Part shown: positions 35,264 through 46,561 of the stretch, in pieces
How positions within the stretch are numbered: position 1 is the first letter of the stretch
Layout: each line of letters starts with the position of its first letter
From: Acidobacteriota bacterium
GTDB lineage: Bacteria > Acidobacteriota > Terriglobia > Terriglobales > Acidobacteriaceae
Direction: 5' to 3'
Assembly: GCA_031296105.1 (NCBI GenBank)
Contig: JARLGJ010000020.1
Span: 62,001 to 126,000, forward strand
DNA length: 64,000 nt
The notes under the pieces: generated by a model
The model's input: the letters and a program-made list of their open reading frames with translations, nothing else
Database searches by the model: none
Told to the model about the DNA's origin: nothing
Translations under genes and position numbers: made by a program

Positions 35264-36508
35264 GCCGCCTCTGGCAACGCAGCGTAATTCTATTTTTCCT
35301 CAGCTTTTCCACCGCTGTGCAGGCACAGCCGCCGCTGCGCCTCACCCTGGCGGAAGCCATTCACCGTGGCCTGCAAAGCAACCTCGGTGTGCTGCTCTCG
35401 CAGGAGCGCACGGCCCAGGCCGCGGCCACTGCCGTGCGCCGCCAGTCCTTGCTGCTGCCGCACATCTCGGTGGAAGCCCCGGTGGCCGTACAGAGCCGCA
35501 GCCTGGCCGCCATGGGCATCAGCATTCCGCAGATGCACCTGCCCGACGTGGTAGGCCCGTTCAGCACCTACGACGTGCACGCCTACGCCTCGCAGCCCAT
35601 CGTCGATCTGCAATCTCTGCACACACTGCGTTCCTCGCGGCTCGCCCTGGCCGCCGCGCGAGCCGATGGACAGGACGCCAGAGACCTGGTGATCCGCAAC
35701 GTGGCTGCCTTGTACCTGAACGCGCAGGCCGCGGCGGCGTTGTCCGTAGCGGCACAAACGCGCGTGGACACCGCCCAGGCTCTGGAGAAGCTCGCGGCCG
35801 ATCAGCGCGCCGCCGGTGTAGCCACCGGCATCGACCTCCTGCGCGCCCAGGTGCAAACGGCCACCGAGCGGCAGTCTCTGGTGCAGTCGCGCAATGCCGC
35901 GCAAAGCGCGCTTTTGCAGCTCGCGCGCAGCATTGGCCTCGAGCCCGGCGCGCCGCTGGAGCTTGCGGAGACTCTGGACTTCCGTGATGTCGCTGCGCGA
36001 GCAGCAGAAGGCCTCGCAGGCGCGTTATCTGCCCCGTCTGGACGCCAGCGGCAACTATGGCGGCATCGGGCGCAATCCCGGTTCCATCAGCGCCACCGGC
36101 ACGGCACAGCTCTCGCTCTCCATCACTGTCTTTGACCGCGACCGTGAAGGTGAGAACGCGCAACTTGCCGCGCAACTGCGCAGCCTGGACAGCCAGATGA
36201 ACGACGCCCGCCTGGGCATTGAGCAGGATCTGCGCCAGGCGGTGCTCGACCTCGACTCCGCCGCCGAAGAGGTCACCGTCTCCCGGGCCGCTCTGGACCT
36301 GGCACAGAAGGAGCTGGACCTGGCGCAGTTGCGTTTTTCGCAGGGCATCACCAATAACATCGAAGTCACCACCGCGCAGGATGCCCTGGCCCGTGCGCAG
36401 CAGAATTCCATCATCGCCCTCACCCATCACGCCGACGCGCGCATTGCGCTGGCACGCGCCATGGGCAACACCGAGGGCACCTACGCGCAAGCGCTCGGCG
36501 CGCGCTGA
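35260..36508 (+). pseudogene. TolC-family outer-membrane efflux protein, internal deletion and frameshift
   Basis: Starts at ATG 35260 after a strong AAAAGGAGG. Signal peptide 1-23. The first frame runs through the TolC half with LTLAEAIHRGLQSNLGVLLS and up to LAETLDFRDV near 35990. It then continues out of family, while the second half (SLREQQKASQARYLPRLDAS on to the stop at 36508) is read in the +1-shifted frame. About 24 residues usually found between the halves are also missing. So this is a net deletion that breaks the frame, not a simple base error, unless the assembly is wrong here. Confidence 0.8.
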
Positions 36509-36528
36509 GCACTCAAGGAGACGTCACG

Positions 36529-37518
36529 ATGAAGCGAATCGTCATCCCCATCCTGGTCCTGGCCCTTTGCGGCGGCGGCTACCTCTACTATCGTCATCGG
36601 CAGCAAAGCTCCGCGCGCGATACCACGCTGGTACTCAGCGGCAACATCGAGGCGCATGAGAGTGTGGTGGGCTTCCGCACCTCCGGCCGCATCATCGCTC
36701 TGCCCGTGCAGGAAGGCAGCGCGGTTGAGGCCGGGGTGCTGTTGGCGCGGCTGGATGACGCCGACTATCGCCAGCAGGTGAACATCGACGAGGCCAACGT
36801 CAACGCCCGCGACCGCGAGCTGCAACTAGCGCTGGCCGGCAGCCGCCCGCAAGACATTGCCGCCGCCGAGCGCACCGTGGCCGACGCCCGGGCCGATCTC
36901 GATCTGCGCCGCTCTGACCTAGCTCGCTATACCCAGCTTTACCAGCGCGACGCCGTCTCGGCGCAAACGCGCGACCAGGCCGATACTGCCTTCCAGCGTG
37001 CCAAGGCCGTGTTTGAACGTGCTCAGCAGAATCTCTCCGAAGTTCGCGAAGGCACACGCAAGGAGCAGATCGCCGTCAACCGCGCCACGCTGCACACGGC
37101 GCAACAAAATCTTGGCCTCTCGCGCGTGCGCCTCGACTACACCACGCTTTCGGCGCCCGTCTCCGGCGTCATCACCGTGCGACAGGCGGAGTTGGGCGAA
37201 TACGTCGTGCCCGGCACACCGGTCGTCACCCTCGCCGACGTCGATCATCTCTGGGTGCGCGCCTATGTCAATGAGACCGACTTGAACCGCGTGCGCTGGG
37301 GACAGCAGGTTTTGGTGCGCACGGACAGCCTCGGTGGCAAGCAGTTCCAGGGCACGGTGAGTTTCGTCTCGCCGGAAGCCGAGTTCACGCCCAAGACCGT
37401 GCAGACCAACAAGGAGCGCGTCACGCTCGTCTATCGCATCAAGGTGGACGTGGCCAATCCGGCGCATGAGTTGAAGCCCGGCATGCCGGCCGACATCCTG
37501 ATTGAGCAGGCAAAGTAA
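36529..37518 (+). CDS. HlyD/YbhG-type membrane fusion protein
   Basis: 329 residues with one N-terminal membrane anchor (about 4-20). Lipoyl/barrel halves (SGNIEAHESVVGFRTSGRI and SAPVSGVITVRQAELGEYV) flank a long coiled-coil hairpin (about 85-195). It should bridge the inner-membrane ABC exporter and the TolC channel across the periplasm. GGAGACG precedes ATG 36529 and the stop overlaps the next start by one base (TAATG). Organisation matches E. coli YbhG, which serves YbhFSR. Confidence 0.9.
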   Translation: MKRIVIPILVLALCGGGYLYYRHRQQSSARDTTLVLSGNIEAHESVVGFRTSGRIIALPVQEGSAVEAGVLLARLDDADYRQQVNIDEANVNARDRELQLALAGSRPQDIAAAERTVADARADLDLRRSDLARYTQLYQRDAVSAQTRDQADTAFQRAKAVFERAQQNLSEVREGTRKEQIAVNRATLHTAQQNLGLSRVRLDYTTLSAPVSGVITVRQAELGEYVVPGTPVVTLADVDHLWVRAYVNETDLNRVRWGQQVLVRTDSLGGKQFQGTVSFVSPEAEFTPKTVQTNKERVTLVYRIKVDVANPAHELKPGMPADILIEQAK

Positions 37519-38462
37519 TGCCAGACTCCGTCGCCATCTCGGTGCAGTCTCTTGCGCGCTCGTTCCCCGGCGTACAGGCCGTGGACGGCCTCTCGTTCGA
37601 GGTGCGCTACGGAGAGATCTTCGGCCTCGTTGGCCCCGACGGCGCAGGCAAGACAACGACCTTGCGTATGCTGGCTGGCGTGCTGCTGCCCGACGCAGGC
37701 ACCGCGCTGGTGGCCGGCTGCGACGTGGTGCGCGCGCCCGAGCGCGTGAAGCACGACATCAGCTATATGTCGCAGCGCTTCGGCCTTTATGAAGATTTAA
37801 CGGTGGAAGAGAACATCCGCTTTTACGCGCGCATCTTCGGCGTCAAGCGCGCGGAGCACGCAGCGCGCAGCCAGCGCCTGTTGCAGGCGGCAGGCATGGA
37901 GGCCTTTCGCGCGCGCCTGGCCGGCAAACTCTCCGGCGGCATGAAGCAAAAGCTCGGACTCATCTGTGCCCTCATTCACACGCCGCGCGTGCTGCTGCTG
38001 GACGAGCCGACCAACGGCGTCGATCCTGTCTCGCGCCGCGACTTCTGGCGCATCCTCTACTCGCTGCTGGATGAAGGCGTGGCCATTCTCGCCTCCACTG
38101 CATATCTTGACGAGGCCGAGCGTTGTCATCGCGTGGCGCTCATGCACCAGGGCCGTCTGCTCTTTTGCGACCGCCCCGGCGCACTGAAGCACTCGCTTGA
38201 TGGCCGCATCCTCGCCGTGGTGACCGCGCAGCCGCGCCAGGCACGCCAGGCGCTTAAAGGACTCGACGGACTCTCCGGCGTGGTGCTGGCCGGCGACGGC
38301 CTGCACCTGGTGGTGGACAACGCTGAAACGCGTATTCCTGCCATTCGCGAGCGCCTTATCGCTTCCGGCGTGAATGTTGCCTCCGTCGCGCCGGCCACGG
38401 CCTCGCTGGAAGATCTGTTTGTTTACGCCGTGGAAGGCGCGCCCAAGGTGGCCCATGGCTGA
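37518..38462 (+). CDS. YbhF-type exporter ATPase, N-half equivalent with degenerate H-loop
   Basis: 314 residues. Walker A GPDGAGKTT (39-47), signature LSGGMKQKL (about 138), Walker B LLLLDEPTNGVD; the H-loop, normally THYMDEAE, reads STAYLDEAE, so the catalytic-site His is Ala. In E. coli YbhF both nucleotide domains are in one chain; here they are two adjacent genes. The stop overlaps the next start by eight bases. The missing His predicts that the site made by this Walker A is ATPase-poor. Confidence 0.9.
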   Translation: MPDSVAISVQSLARSFPGVQAVDGLSFEVRYGEIFGLVGPDGAGKTTTLRMLAGVLLPDAGTALVAGCDVVRAPERVKHDISYMSQRFGLYEDLTVEENIRFYARIFGVKRAEHAARSQRLLQAAGMEAFRARLAGKLSGGMKQKLGLICALIHTPRVLLLDEPTNGVDPVSRRDFWRILYSLLDEGVAILASTAYLDEAERCHRVALMHQGRLLFCDRPGALKHSLDGRILAVVTAQPRQARQALKGLDGLSGVVLAGDGLHLVVDNAETRIPAIRERLIASGVNVASVAPATASLEDLFVYAVEGAPKVAHG

Positions 38463-39402
38463 AGAGTATTCGGTTGTCGTGCGCGATCTCGTCAAACGCT
38501 TCGGCGATTTTGCGGCCGTCGATCGCGTCAGCTTCTCGGCGCGCAAAGGAGAAATCTTCGGCTTCCTCGGCCCCAACGGCGCGGGCAAGTCCACAACTAT
38601 TCGTATGTTGTGTGGGCTGCTGCATCCCACCTCCGGCACGGCCATGGTTGCGGGCATTGACGTGGCCCGGGAGCCCGAGCGCGTCCGCCAGAATATTGGC
38701 TACATGTCGCAGAGATTCTCTCTTTATAACGATCTCACGGTGGAAGAAAACATCCGCTTCTTCGGCGGCATGTATCAGGTACCGGACGCGCTGCTGCAAC
38801 AGCGCATGGCGTGGGCCGTGCGCATGGCCGGTCTTGAAGGCCGCGAGCACGCCATGACCTCCACGCTGGCCGCCGGATGGAAGCAGCGCCTGGCGCTTGG
38901 CTGTGCCGTGCTGCATCAACCGCCTATTTTGTTCCTCGACGAACCCACCTCCGGCGTCGATCCCATCTCTCGCCGCCAGTTCTGGGAGCTGATTCACGAA
39001 ATGGCAGCTGCGGGCGTTACCGTCTTTGTCACCACGCACTACATGGACGAAGCCGAGTACTGTAATCGCCTCGTGCTTATTTATCGCGGCAAGATTGTTG
39101 CCTCCGGCTCGCCCGCCGAGTTGAAGCGCACCGCCATGCGCGGCGAGCTGCTGCTGGTGGAGTGCTCTCCGCTCGGTCCCGCGCTGGAGCTGCTGGAGAA
39201 TCACGCGCTGGTGCAGGATGCCGCCGTCTTTGGCAGTGCGCTGCATCTAGTTGTGGAGAGCGCCGCAGCGGCCATTCCGCAGCTTCGTGCTGAGCTTGTG
39301 GCGCACAACATCGCGGTCGCGCGCATCGAGCCCATCCCCGCTTCTCTGGAAGATGTATTCGTAGCGCTGACCGCGCGCCCCGCGGCGGAGGTGATGCCGT
39401 GA
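38455..39402 (+). CDS. YbhF-type exporter ATPase, C-half equivalent with degenerate signature
   Basis: 315 residues from ATG 38455. Walker A GPNGAGKST (about 39-47), Walker B ILFLDEPTSGVDP and H-loop TTHYMDEAE are intact, but the signature LSGGQ is LAAGWKQRL (about 138-146). It therefore complements the previous ATPase: its own Walker site with that partner's intact signature gives one consensus ATP site. C-terminal about 90 residues form the usual exporter-specific domain. Its stop overlaps the GTG start of the first permease. Confidence 0.9.
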   Translation: MAEEYSVVVRDLVKRFGDFAAVDRVSFSARKGEIFGFLGPNGAGKSTTIRMLCGLLHPTSGTAMVAGIDVAREPERVRQNIGYMSQRFSLYNDLTVEENIRFFGGMYQVPDALLQQRMAWAVRMAGLEGREHAMTSTLAAGWKQRLALGCAVLHQPPILFLDEPTSGVDPISRRQFWELIHEMAAAGVTVFVTTHYMDEAEYCNRLVLIYRGKIVASGSPAELKRTAMRGELLLVECSPLGPALELLENHALVQDAAVFGSALHLVVESAAAAIPQLRAELVAHNIAVARIEPIPASLEDVFVALTARPAAEVMP

Positions 39403-40532
39403 ACCTGAACCGCATTTTTGCCATTGCCTGGAAAGAGGCGCTGCAAATTCGCCGCGACGTTCGCAGCATCATCATCGTCGTCGCCATGCCGGTCATTCTG
39501 ATGCTCATGTTCGGCTACGGCGTCAGCTTCGACATCAAGCATCTGCCGGTTTACATCTTCGACCGCGAAAACAGCCAGCAGAGCCGCGACTTTGTTGCCC
39601 TCTTCCGCTCCTCGGAATATTTTCAGGTGGTGCGCCAGGTGGACAACTATCGCGACCTCGTCGCCGGCATAGACCGCGGCGACTGCCGCATGGGCATCGT
39701 CATTCCAATTGAGTTTTCGCGCCTGCTGCGCGAAGGCGGCGCCGTTCCGGTGCAGGCTATTGTGGACGGCACCGACGGCAACAGCGCTAACGTCGGCATG
39801 GGCTACGCCAATGCCGTGTCCAGCGCCTATTCGCAACAGGTACAACTCGACTGGCTGCATCGCCAGGGACGCAGCCCGCTCAATCCAACCATCGCCGTAG
39901 CCGCGCGCACCTGGTTCAACGAGGACCTGGAGAGCCTCGCTAACATTGTGCCCGGCGTTGTGGTCATCGTGATGGCCGTGGTGGGCACCTTCCTCACTTC
40001 CTTGACGATTGCGCGCGAGTGGGAACGCGGCACCATGGAGCAGCTCATCGCCACTCCGGTTACACCTTTGGAATTGATGATTGGCAAGCTCGCGCCATAC
40101 CTCGTCATCGGACTGGTGGACACCGCGTTGTGCGCCGGTATGGGCGTGTGGTGGTTCGATGTGCCTTTCCGCGGCAGCGTTGGCGTGCTCTTCATCAGCG
40201 CCACGCTGTTCCTTACCGTGGTTCTGGCCTTGGGATACATGCTCTCCGTCGGCTTGAAGTCGCAGCTTGCCGCCAGTCAGGCGTCCATGGTCGTCACGTT
40301 CCTTCCTGCGTTTCTGCTCTCGGGATTCATCTTCCCGATCGACCAGATGCCCCTGGCGTTGCAAGTCGTCACTCATGTCATTCCCGCACGCTACTTTATG
40401 ACCGTGATGCGCGGCGTCTTCCTCAAAGGGACGCCGCTCGTGCTGCTCTATCAGCAACTGGTGGCGCTTGCCATTTTTGCCGTGGTACTCACCGTGGCCG
40501 CCACTCGCTCCTTTCAAAAAAGGCTGAGGTGA
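39399..40532 (+). CDS. ABC-2 permease, YbhS-like
   Basis: 377 residues from GTG 39399, overlapping the upstream stop. One membrane segment near 25-42, a periplasmic domain (about 45-180), then five membrane segments starting at GVVVIVMAVVGTFLTSLTIA, with EWERGTMEQLIATPV as the coupling helix. Homologous to the next gene, with which it should form a heterodimeric permease. Periplasmic features include FDRENSQQSRDFVALFRSS, shared as NSQQSRDF with the partner. Confidence 0.92.
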   Translation: MNLNRIFAIAWKEALQIRRDVRSIIIVVAMPVILMLMFGYGVSFDIKHLPVYIFDRENSQQSRDFVALFRSSEYFQVVRQVDNYRDLVAGIDRGDCRMGIVIPIEFSRLLREGGAVPVQAIVDGTDGNSANVGMGYANAVSSAYSQQVQLDWLHRQGRSPLNPTIAVAARTWFNEDLESLANIVPGVVVIVMAVVGTFLTSLTIAREWERGTMEQLIATPVTPLELMIGKLAPYLVIGLVDTALCAGMGVWWFDVPFRGSVGVLFISATLFLTVVLALGYMLSVGLKSQLAASQASMVVTFLPAFLLSGFIFPIDQMPLALQVVTHVIPARYFMTVMRGVFLKGTPLVLLYQQLVALAIFAVVLTVAATRSFQKRLR

Positions 40533-40535
40533 ACC

Positions 40536-41669
40536 ATGTGGCTCCGTTTGCGTCAGATGCTCATCAAGGAATTCATTCAGGTGTTGCGCGACAAGCGCAT
40601 GCGCTTCATCCTCATCGCGCCGCCCATGATTCAGATGGTGCTCTTCGGCTATGCCGCCACGCTGGAAGTGGAGCACGTTCCCATGGCCGTCATTGACTAT
40701 GAGAACTCGCAGCAGAGCCGCGACTTCATCTCCCGCTTTGCCGCCAGCAAGTACTTTGACGTGCGCCTGCGCACCGGCAGCCGCGTGGCCGTGCAACAGG
40801 CCGTGGACCGCGGCGACATCACCATGGCCGTGCAAATCAACTCCGGCTTCAGCGAGCAGTTGCGCAAGGGACAAACCGCCACCGTGCAGGTCATCCTCGA
40901 CGCCGGCAACTCCAACACCGCGCTCGTCGCGCTCGGATACGTGAATCAGTTGGCAGCCAACTTTGCCAGCGATTATCAAGTGGAGCAGCTCAATCGCACC
41001 GCGCCGGGACTGCTGCCGCAAATGCCATCCATCTCTCTGGAGCAGCAGCCCTGGTTCAATCCCGATCTGCGCAGTCAGTGGTTTTTCGTCCCCGGAGTGA
41101 TGGGTAATCTCATCACCCTGGTCATCGTCATCCTCACGGCCTTTGCCGTGGTCCGCGAGCGTGAGCTGGGCACTCTTGAGCAGATCATGGTCACGCCCAT
41201 CCGTCAGTTTGAATTCATCCTCGGCAAGACCATACCGTTCTTCCTCATTGGCCTCGTTGACGCCGCGCTCATCACCGCGGTTGGTACGCTCTGGTTCCAC
41301 GTTCCGTTGCGCGGCAGCCTGGCAGTACTGGCCGCAGGCACGGTGCTCTATCTGTTTGCGGTGCTCGGCATAGGACTGCTGATTTCCACGCTTTCACAGA
41401 ACCAGCAGCAGGCCATGGTTTCCGCGTTCTTCTTCCTCATGCCGGCCATCATCTTTTCCGGCTTTGCCTCGCCCATCAGCAGCATGCCCGTTGTCCTGCA
41501 ATGGTTCACCTTGCTGGATCCTCTGCGTTATTTTCTGGTGGTGTTGCGCGGAGTGTTCTTGAAAGGCGTGGGCTTCGATGTACTTTGGCCGCAGATGGCA
41601 AGCATGGCGGCGTTCGCCGTGGTCATCCTCGCGGCCAGCGTGCTCCGCTTCCGCAAGTCGCTCGACTGA
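40536..41669 (+). CDS. ABC-2 permease, YbhR-like
   Basis: 377 residues. Same topology as the preceding gene: MRFILIAPPMIQMVLFGYAAT as the first membrane segment, a periplasmic domain with NSQQSRDFISRF, then five segments with ERELGTLEQIMVTPIRQFEF as coupling helix. GGTGA lies before ATG 40536, only 3 bases after the previous stop. Last gene of the tetR-tolC-hlyD-ATPase-ATPase-permease-permease operon. In E. coli the equivalent system affects export of some drugs and cations; the substrate here is not known. Confidence 0.92.
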   Translation: MWLRLRQMLIKEFIQVLRDKRMRFILIAPPMIQMVLFGYAATLEVEHVPMAVIDYENSQQSRDFISRFAASKYFDVRLRTGSRVAVQQAVDRGDITMAVQINSGFSEQLRKGQTATVQVILDAGNSNTALVALGYVNQLAANFASDYQVEQLNRTAPGLLPQMPSISLEQQPWFNPDLRSQWFFVPGVMGNLITLVIVILTAFAVVRERELGTLEQIMVTPIRQFEFILGKTIPFFLIGLVDAALITAVGTLWFHVPLRGSLAVLAAGTVLYLFAVLGIGLLISTLSQNQQQAMVSAFFFLMPAIIFSGFASPISSMPVVLQWFTLLDPLRYFLVVLRGVFLKGVGFDVLWPQMASMAAFAVVILAASVLRFRKSLD

Positions 41670-41677
41670 GCTTGCTC

Positions 41678-41725
41678 CACGCATAAGAAGAGGGACCGCC
41701 GCCGCGGTCCCTCTTCTTATGCGTG
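41678..41725. terminator. Perfect 22-bp hairpin, bidirectional terminator
   Basis: Bases 41678-41699 and 41704-41725 are exact reverse complements with a 4-base loop (CGCC). It lies between the convergent permease and gyrB genes. There is no T-run on either side, so it may stop polymerase weakly or protect mRNA ends. Confidence 0.7.
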
Positions 41726-41785
41726 TCATCCTGAACGAAGCAAGCCGCACAAAGTGCGCTTGCACAGTCGAAGGAACCCTATTTC
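41726..41785. repeat. REP-like palindromic sequence (GTCATCCTGA...GTCGAAGGA type)
   Basis: TCATCCTGAACGAAGCAAG and, 20 bases on, AGTCGAAGGA resemble a short repeat known widely scattered in acidobacterial and other genomes. Inner stem: GCAAGCCGCAC (41740-41750) with GTGCGCTTGC (41754-41763). Only one copy is seen in the window. Confidence 0.5.
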
Positions 41786-41823
41786 TCCGTCACAATATTT
41801 GCTGCGCGGAAGTAGCCTCTTCC

Positions 41824-44787
<2,964 letters not shown>

Positions 44788-44811
44788 AGAGCCTGCGCAA
44801 AAGCAGGCTCT
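44788..44811 (-). terminator. Terminator of dnaN
   Basis: AGAGCCTGC (44788-44796) and GCAGGCTCT (44803-44811) with a 6-base loop; on the minus strand it is followed by TTTCC. Lies 26 bases beyond the dnaN stop. Confidence 0.65.
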
Positions 44812-44836
44812 CCAGTGTCTTATTGGTTGCGGCGCA

Positions 44837-45949
44837 TCAAATCCGCATCGGCATTACGACGTAGCGGTACTTGTAGTCTTCCACGCCCTCGGGGCGGAGC
44901 TGGCCGGCCGATTGCGAGTCCTTGAACTCGATGCGCACGTTCTCCGTATCGGTGGCCTTCAGGAAGTCCACCAGGTACTGCGAGTTGAATCCGATCGAGA
45001 GCACGTCGCCGTCGTACACGGTTTCAATCGAGTCCTCGGATTCGCCGGTTTCGGTGGAGGACGACGAAACACGCAGCTCGTTCTTCTCAAAGCGCATCTT
45101 GATGGCGCCCGAGCGTTCGTCGGCAAACTGCGCCACGCGCTGGATGGCCACCTGCAGGTCAGCCGTGCGCACACTGATGCTCTTGTTGTTTTCCTTGGGC
45201 AACACCGCTTCGTAGTTGGGGAACTGTCCCGTCAACTGGCGCGAGGTAAGCAGGCGCGAGCCGATGCGGAAGAAGAGCGTCGATTCATCCTTAGCAAACT
45301 CAACGAACTCCACGTCCGAACCGTTCAGCAGCGAAGCCAGTTCGACCATCGCCTTGCGCGGAATCAGCGTGCGGAATTCGCCGTTGATGTCGAATGCCAG
45401 GCCTTCCTTCATGATGTGCGCCAGGCGGTGCCCGTCGGTGGCCACCATGGTGATCGACTCCGGCTTTAACACCAGCAGCGCGCCGTTCAAGGTGTAGCGC
45501 GATTCCTCGTTGGAGATGGCAAACACCGTCTTCGAGATCAGCATGCGCAGGTTCTGCGCCGGAATCTTCACCACGTTGTTAGTGGGGAAGATGGGCAGGC
45601 TGGGGAAGTTTGAGCGCGCCATGCCGACCATTTTGGTGTTGGAGCGGCCGGCGCGGATGTTGACCCAGTGATTCTCCAGCAGCTTGATGCTGACGTCGCC
45701 ATCGCCCAGTAGTTTGACGTAGTCATATAACTTGCGGGCAGGGATAGTGCAGGCGCCTTCCTTCTTCACCGTCGCGGGGCAACTGGTGCGCAGGCTCAGG
45801 TCGAGATCGGTGGCCGTAATTATCAACTCACCTTCGGCGGCCTCGAAGAGGAAGTTCGAGAGAATAGGAATCGTCGTCTTGCGCTCGACAACGCCCTGCG
45901 TCGCAGTAAGTTCCTTGAGCAGCTCGGCTTTACTGACCGTGATCTCCAT
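44837..45949 (-). CDS. dnaN: DNA polymerase III beta subunit (sliding clamp)
   Basis: 370 residues from ATG 45949 (AAGGAA upstream). An alternative ATG at 45982 with GGAGA adds 11 residues. MEITVSKAELLKELTATQGVV, then RKTTIPILSNFLFEA begins the first of three clamp domains; the C-terminus YRYVVMPMRI is the classic clamp ending (YVVMPMRL in E. coli). It tethers Pol III to DNA. The gene lies between gyrB and dnaA at the presumed origin. Confidence 0.96.
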   Translation of the reverse strand: MEITVSKAELLKELTATQGVVERKTTIPILSNFLFEAAEGELIITATDLDLSLRTSCPATVKKEGACTIPARKLYDYVKLLGDGDVSIKLLENHWVNIRAGRSNTKMVGMARSNFPSLPIFPTNNVVKIPAQNLRMLISKTVFAISNEESRYTLNGALLVLKPESITMVATDGHRLAHIMKEGLAFDINGEFRTLIPRKAMVELASLLNGSDVEFVEFAKDESTLFFRIGSRLLTSRQLTGQFPNYEAVLPKENNKSISVRTADLQVAIQRVAQFADERSGAIKMRFEKNELRVSSSSTETGESEDSIETVYDGDVLSIGFNSQYLVDFLKATDTENVRIEFKDSQSAGQLRPEGVEDYKYRYVVMPMRI

Positions 45950-46029
45950 AGCAGTTCCTTGAGCGATCGCTGTCTCCGGCATATTTCTCCTAAACCTTTC
46001 GCTGACTAAAACTTGCACTTATATCAAAC

Positions 46030-46520
46030 TTGGTCCGCCAGAGACCAGCATGATTCGCGATTAAAAACCAGCGGAAATTCTCATTGAAAAATCTATCACT
46101 CTTCGCGAAGCAGGGCGAGAAGACTTTGAACTCGAACATTTTATGGCAACCCGCCGCCGATGAACCCTACCCCTATTGTGCACCGCCATTAACACGCCAG
46201 AAGCTGCTGCGACCTGTGAATGCCTGTGGACGGTCTGTGAAAAACCGGCGGCCCGGACTTGGTTTGCAATCAAAACAAAGCGGACTGCTTTTGCTTCTAA
46301 AAACCTAGGTCTTAGGAATGAAAAAACCAGTAGTAACCGTAGGTGTGGTGGAAATGTGGAAAACCGTGGAACATTATTTTTGTCACAGGGTTAGGAGATT
46401 TTCCACAGAGCAAATCAGGGTACCGGCAAGGCGAATATGGAGGATGAATTTGATCATTCGATGAGTTTTGCTGTAATTCCTCACCGAATGCACACTGCGT
46501 CCACAGTGGAAAATGAGCAC
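46030..46520. other. Candidate replication origin (oriC) between dnaN and dnaA
   Basis: About 600 bases without genes, less GC-rich than surrounding sequence. DnaA-box-like 9-mers (TTWTNCACA) are at 46236-46244 (TGTGAAAAA), 46355-46363 (TGTGGAAAA), 46399-46407 (TTTTCCACA), with one-mismatch sites at 46378-46386 (TTTGTCACA) and 46505-46513. The location beside dnaA and rpmH, at a change of gene direction, supports an origin. The dnaA-rpmH gap is an alternative. Confidence 0.55.
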
Positions 46521-46557
46521 AAAAATGCCCGGGAGGATCTAAGTCCTTCCCGGGCAG
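46521..46557 (-). terminator. Terminator of dnaA
   Basis: On the minus strand TGCCCGGGAAGGA and TCCTCCCGGGCA flank a short loop and are followed by TTTTTG. Starts 4 bases past the dnaA stop. Confidence 0.85.
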
Positions 46558-46561
46558 TAAG

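Noticed and set aside
39201-41300. 699-codon minus-strand open frame opposite the permeases
   Set aside because: Antisense shadow of two clear ABC-2 permeases; very His/Asp/Gly-rich, no family.
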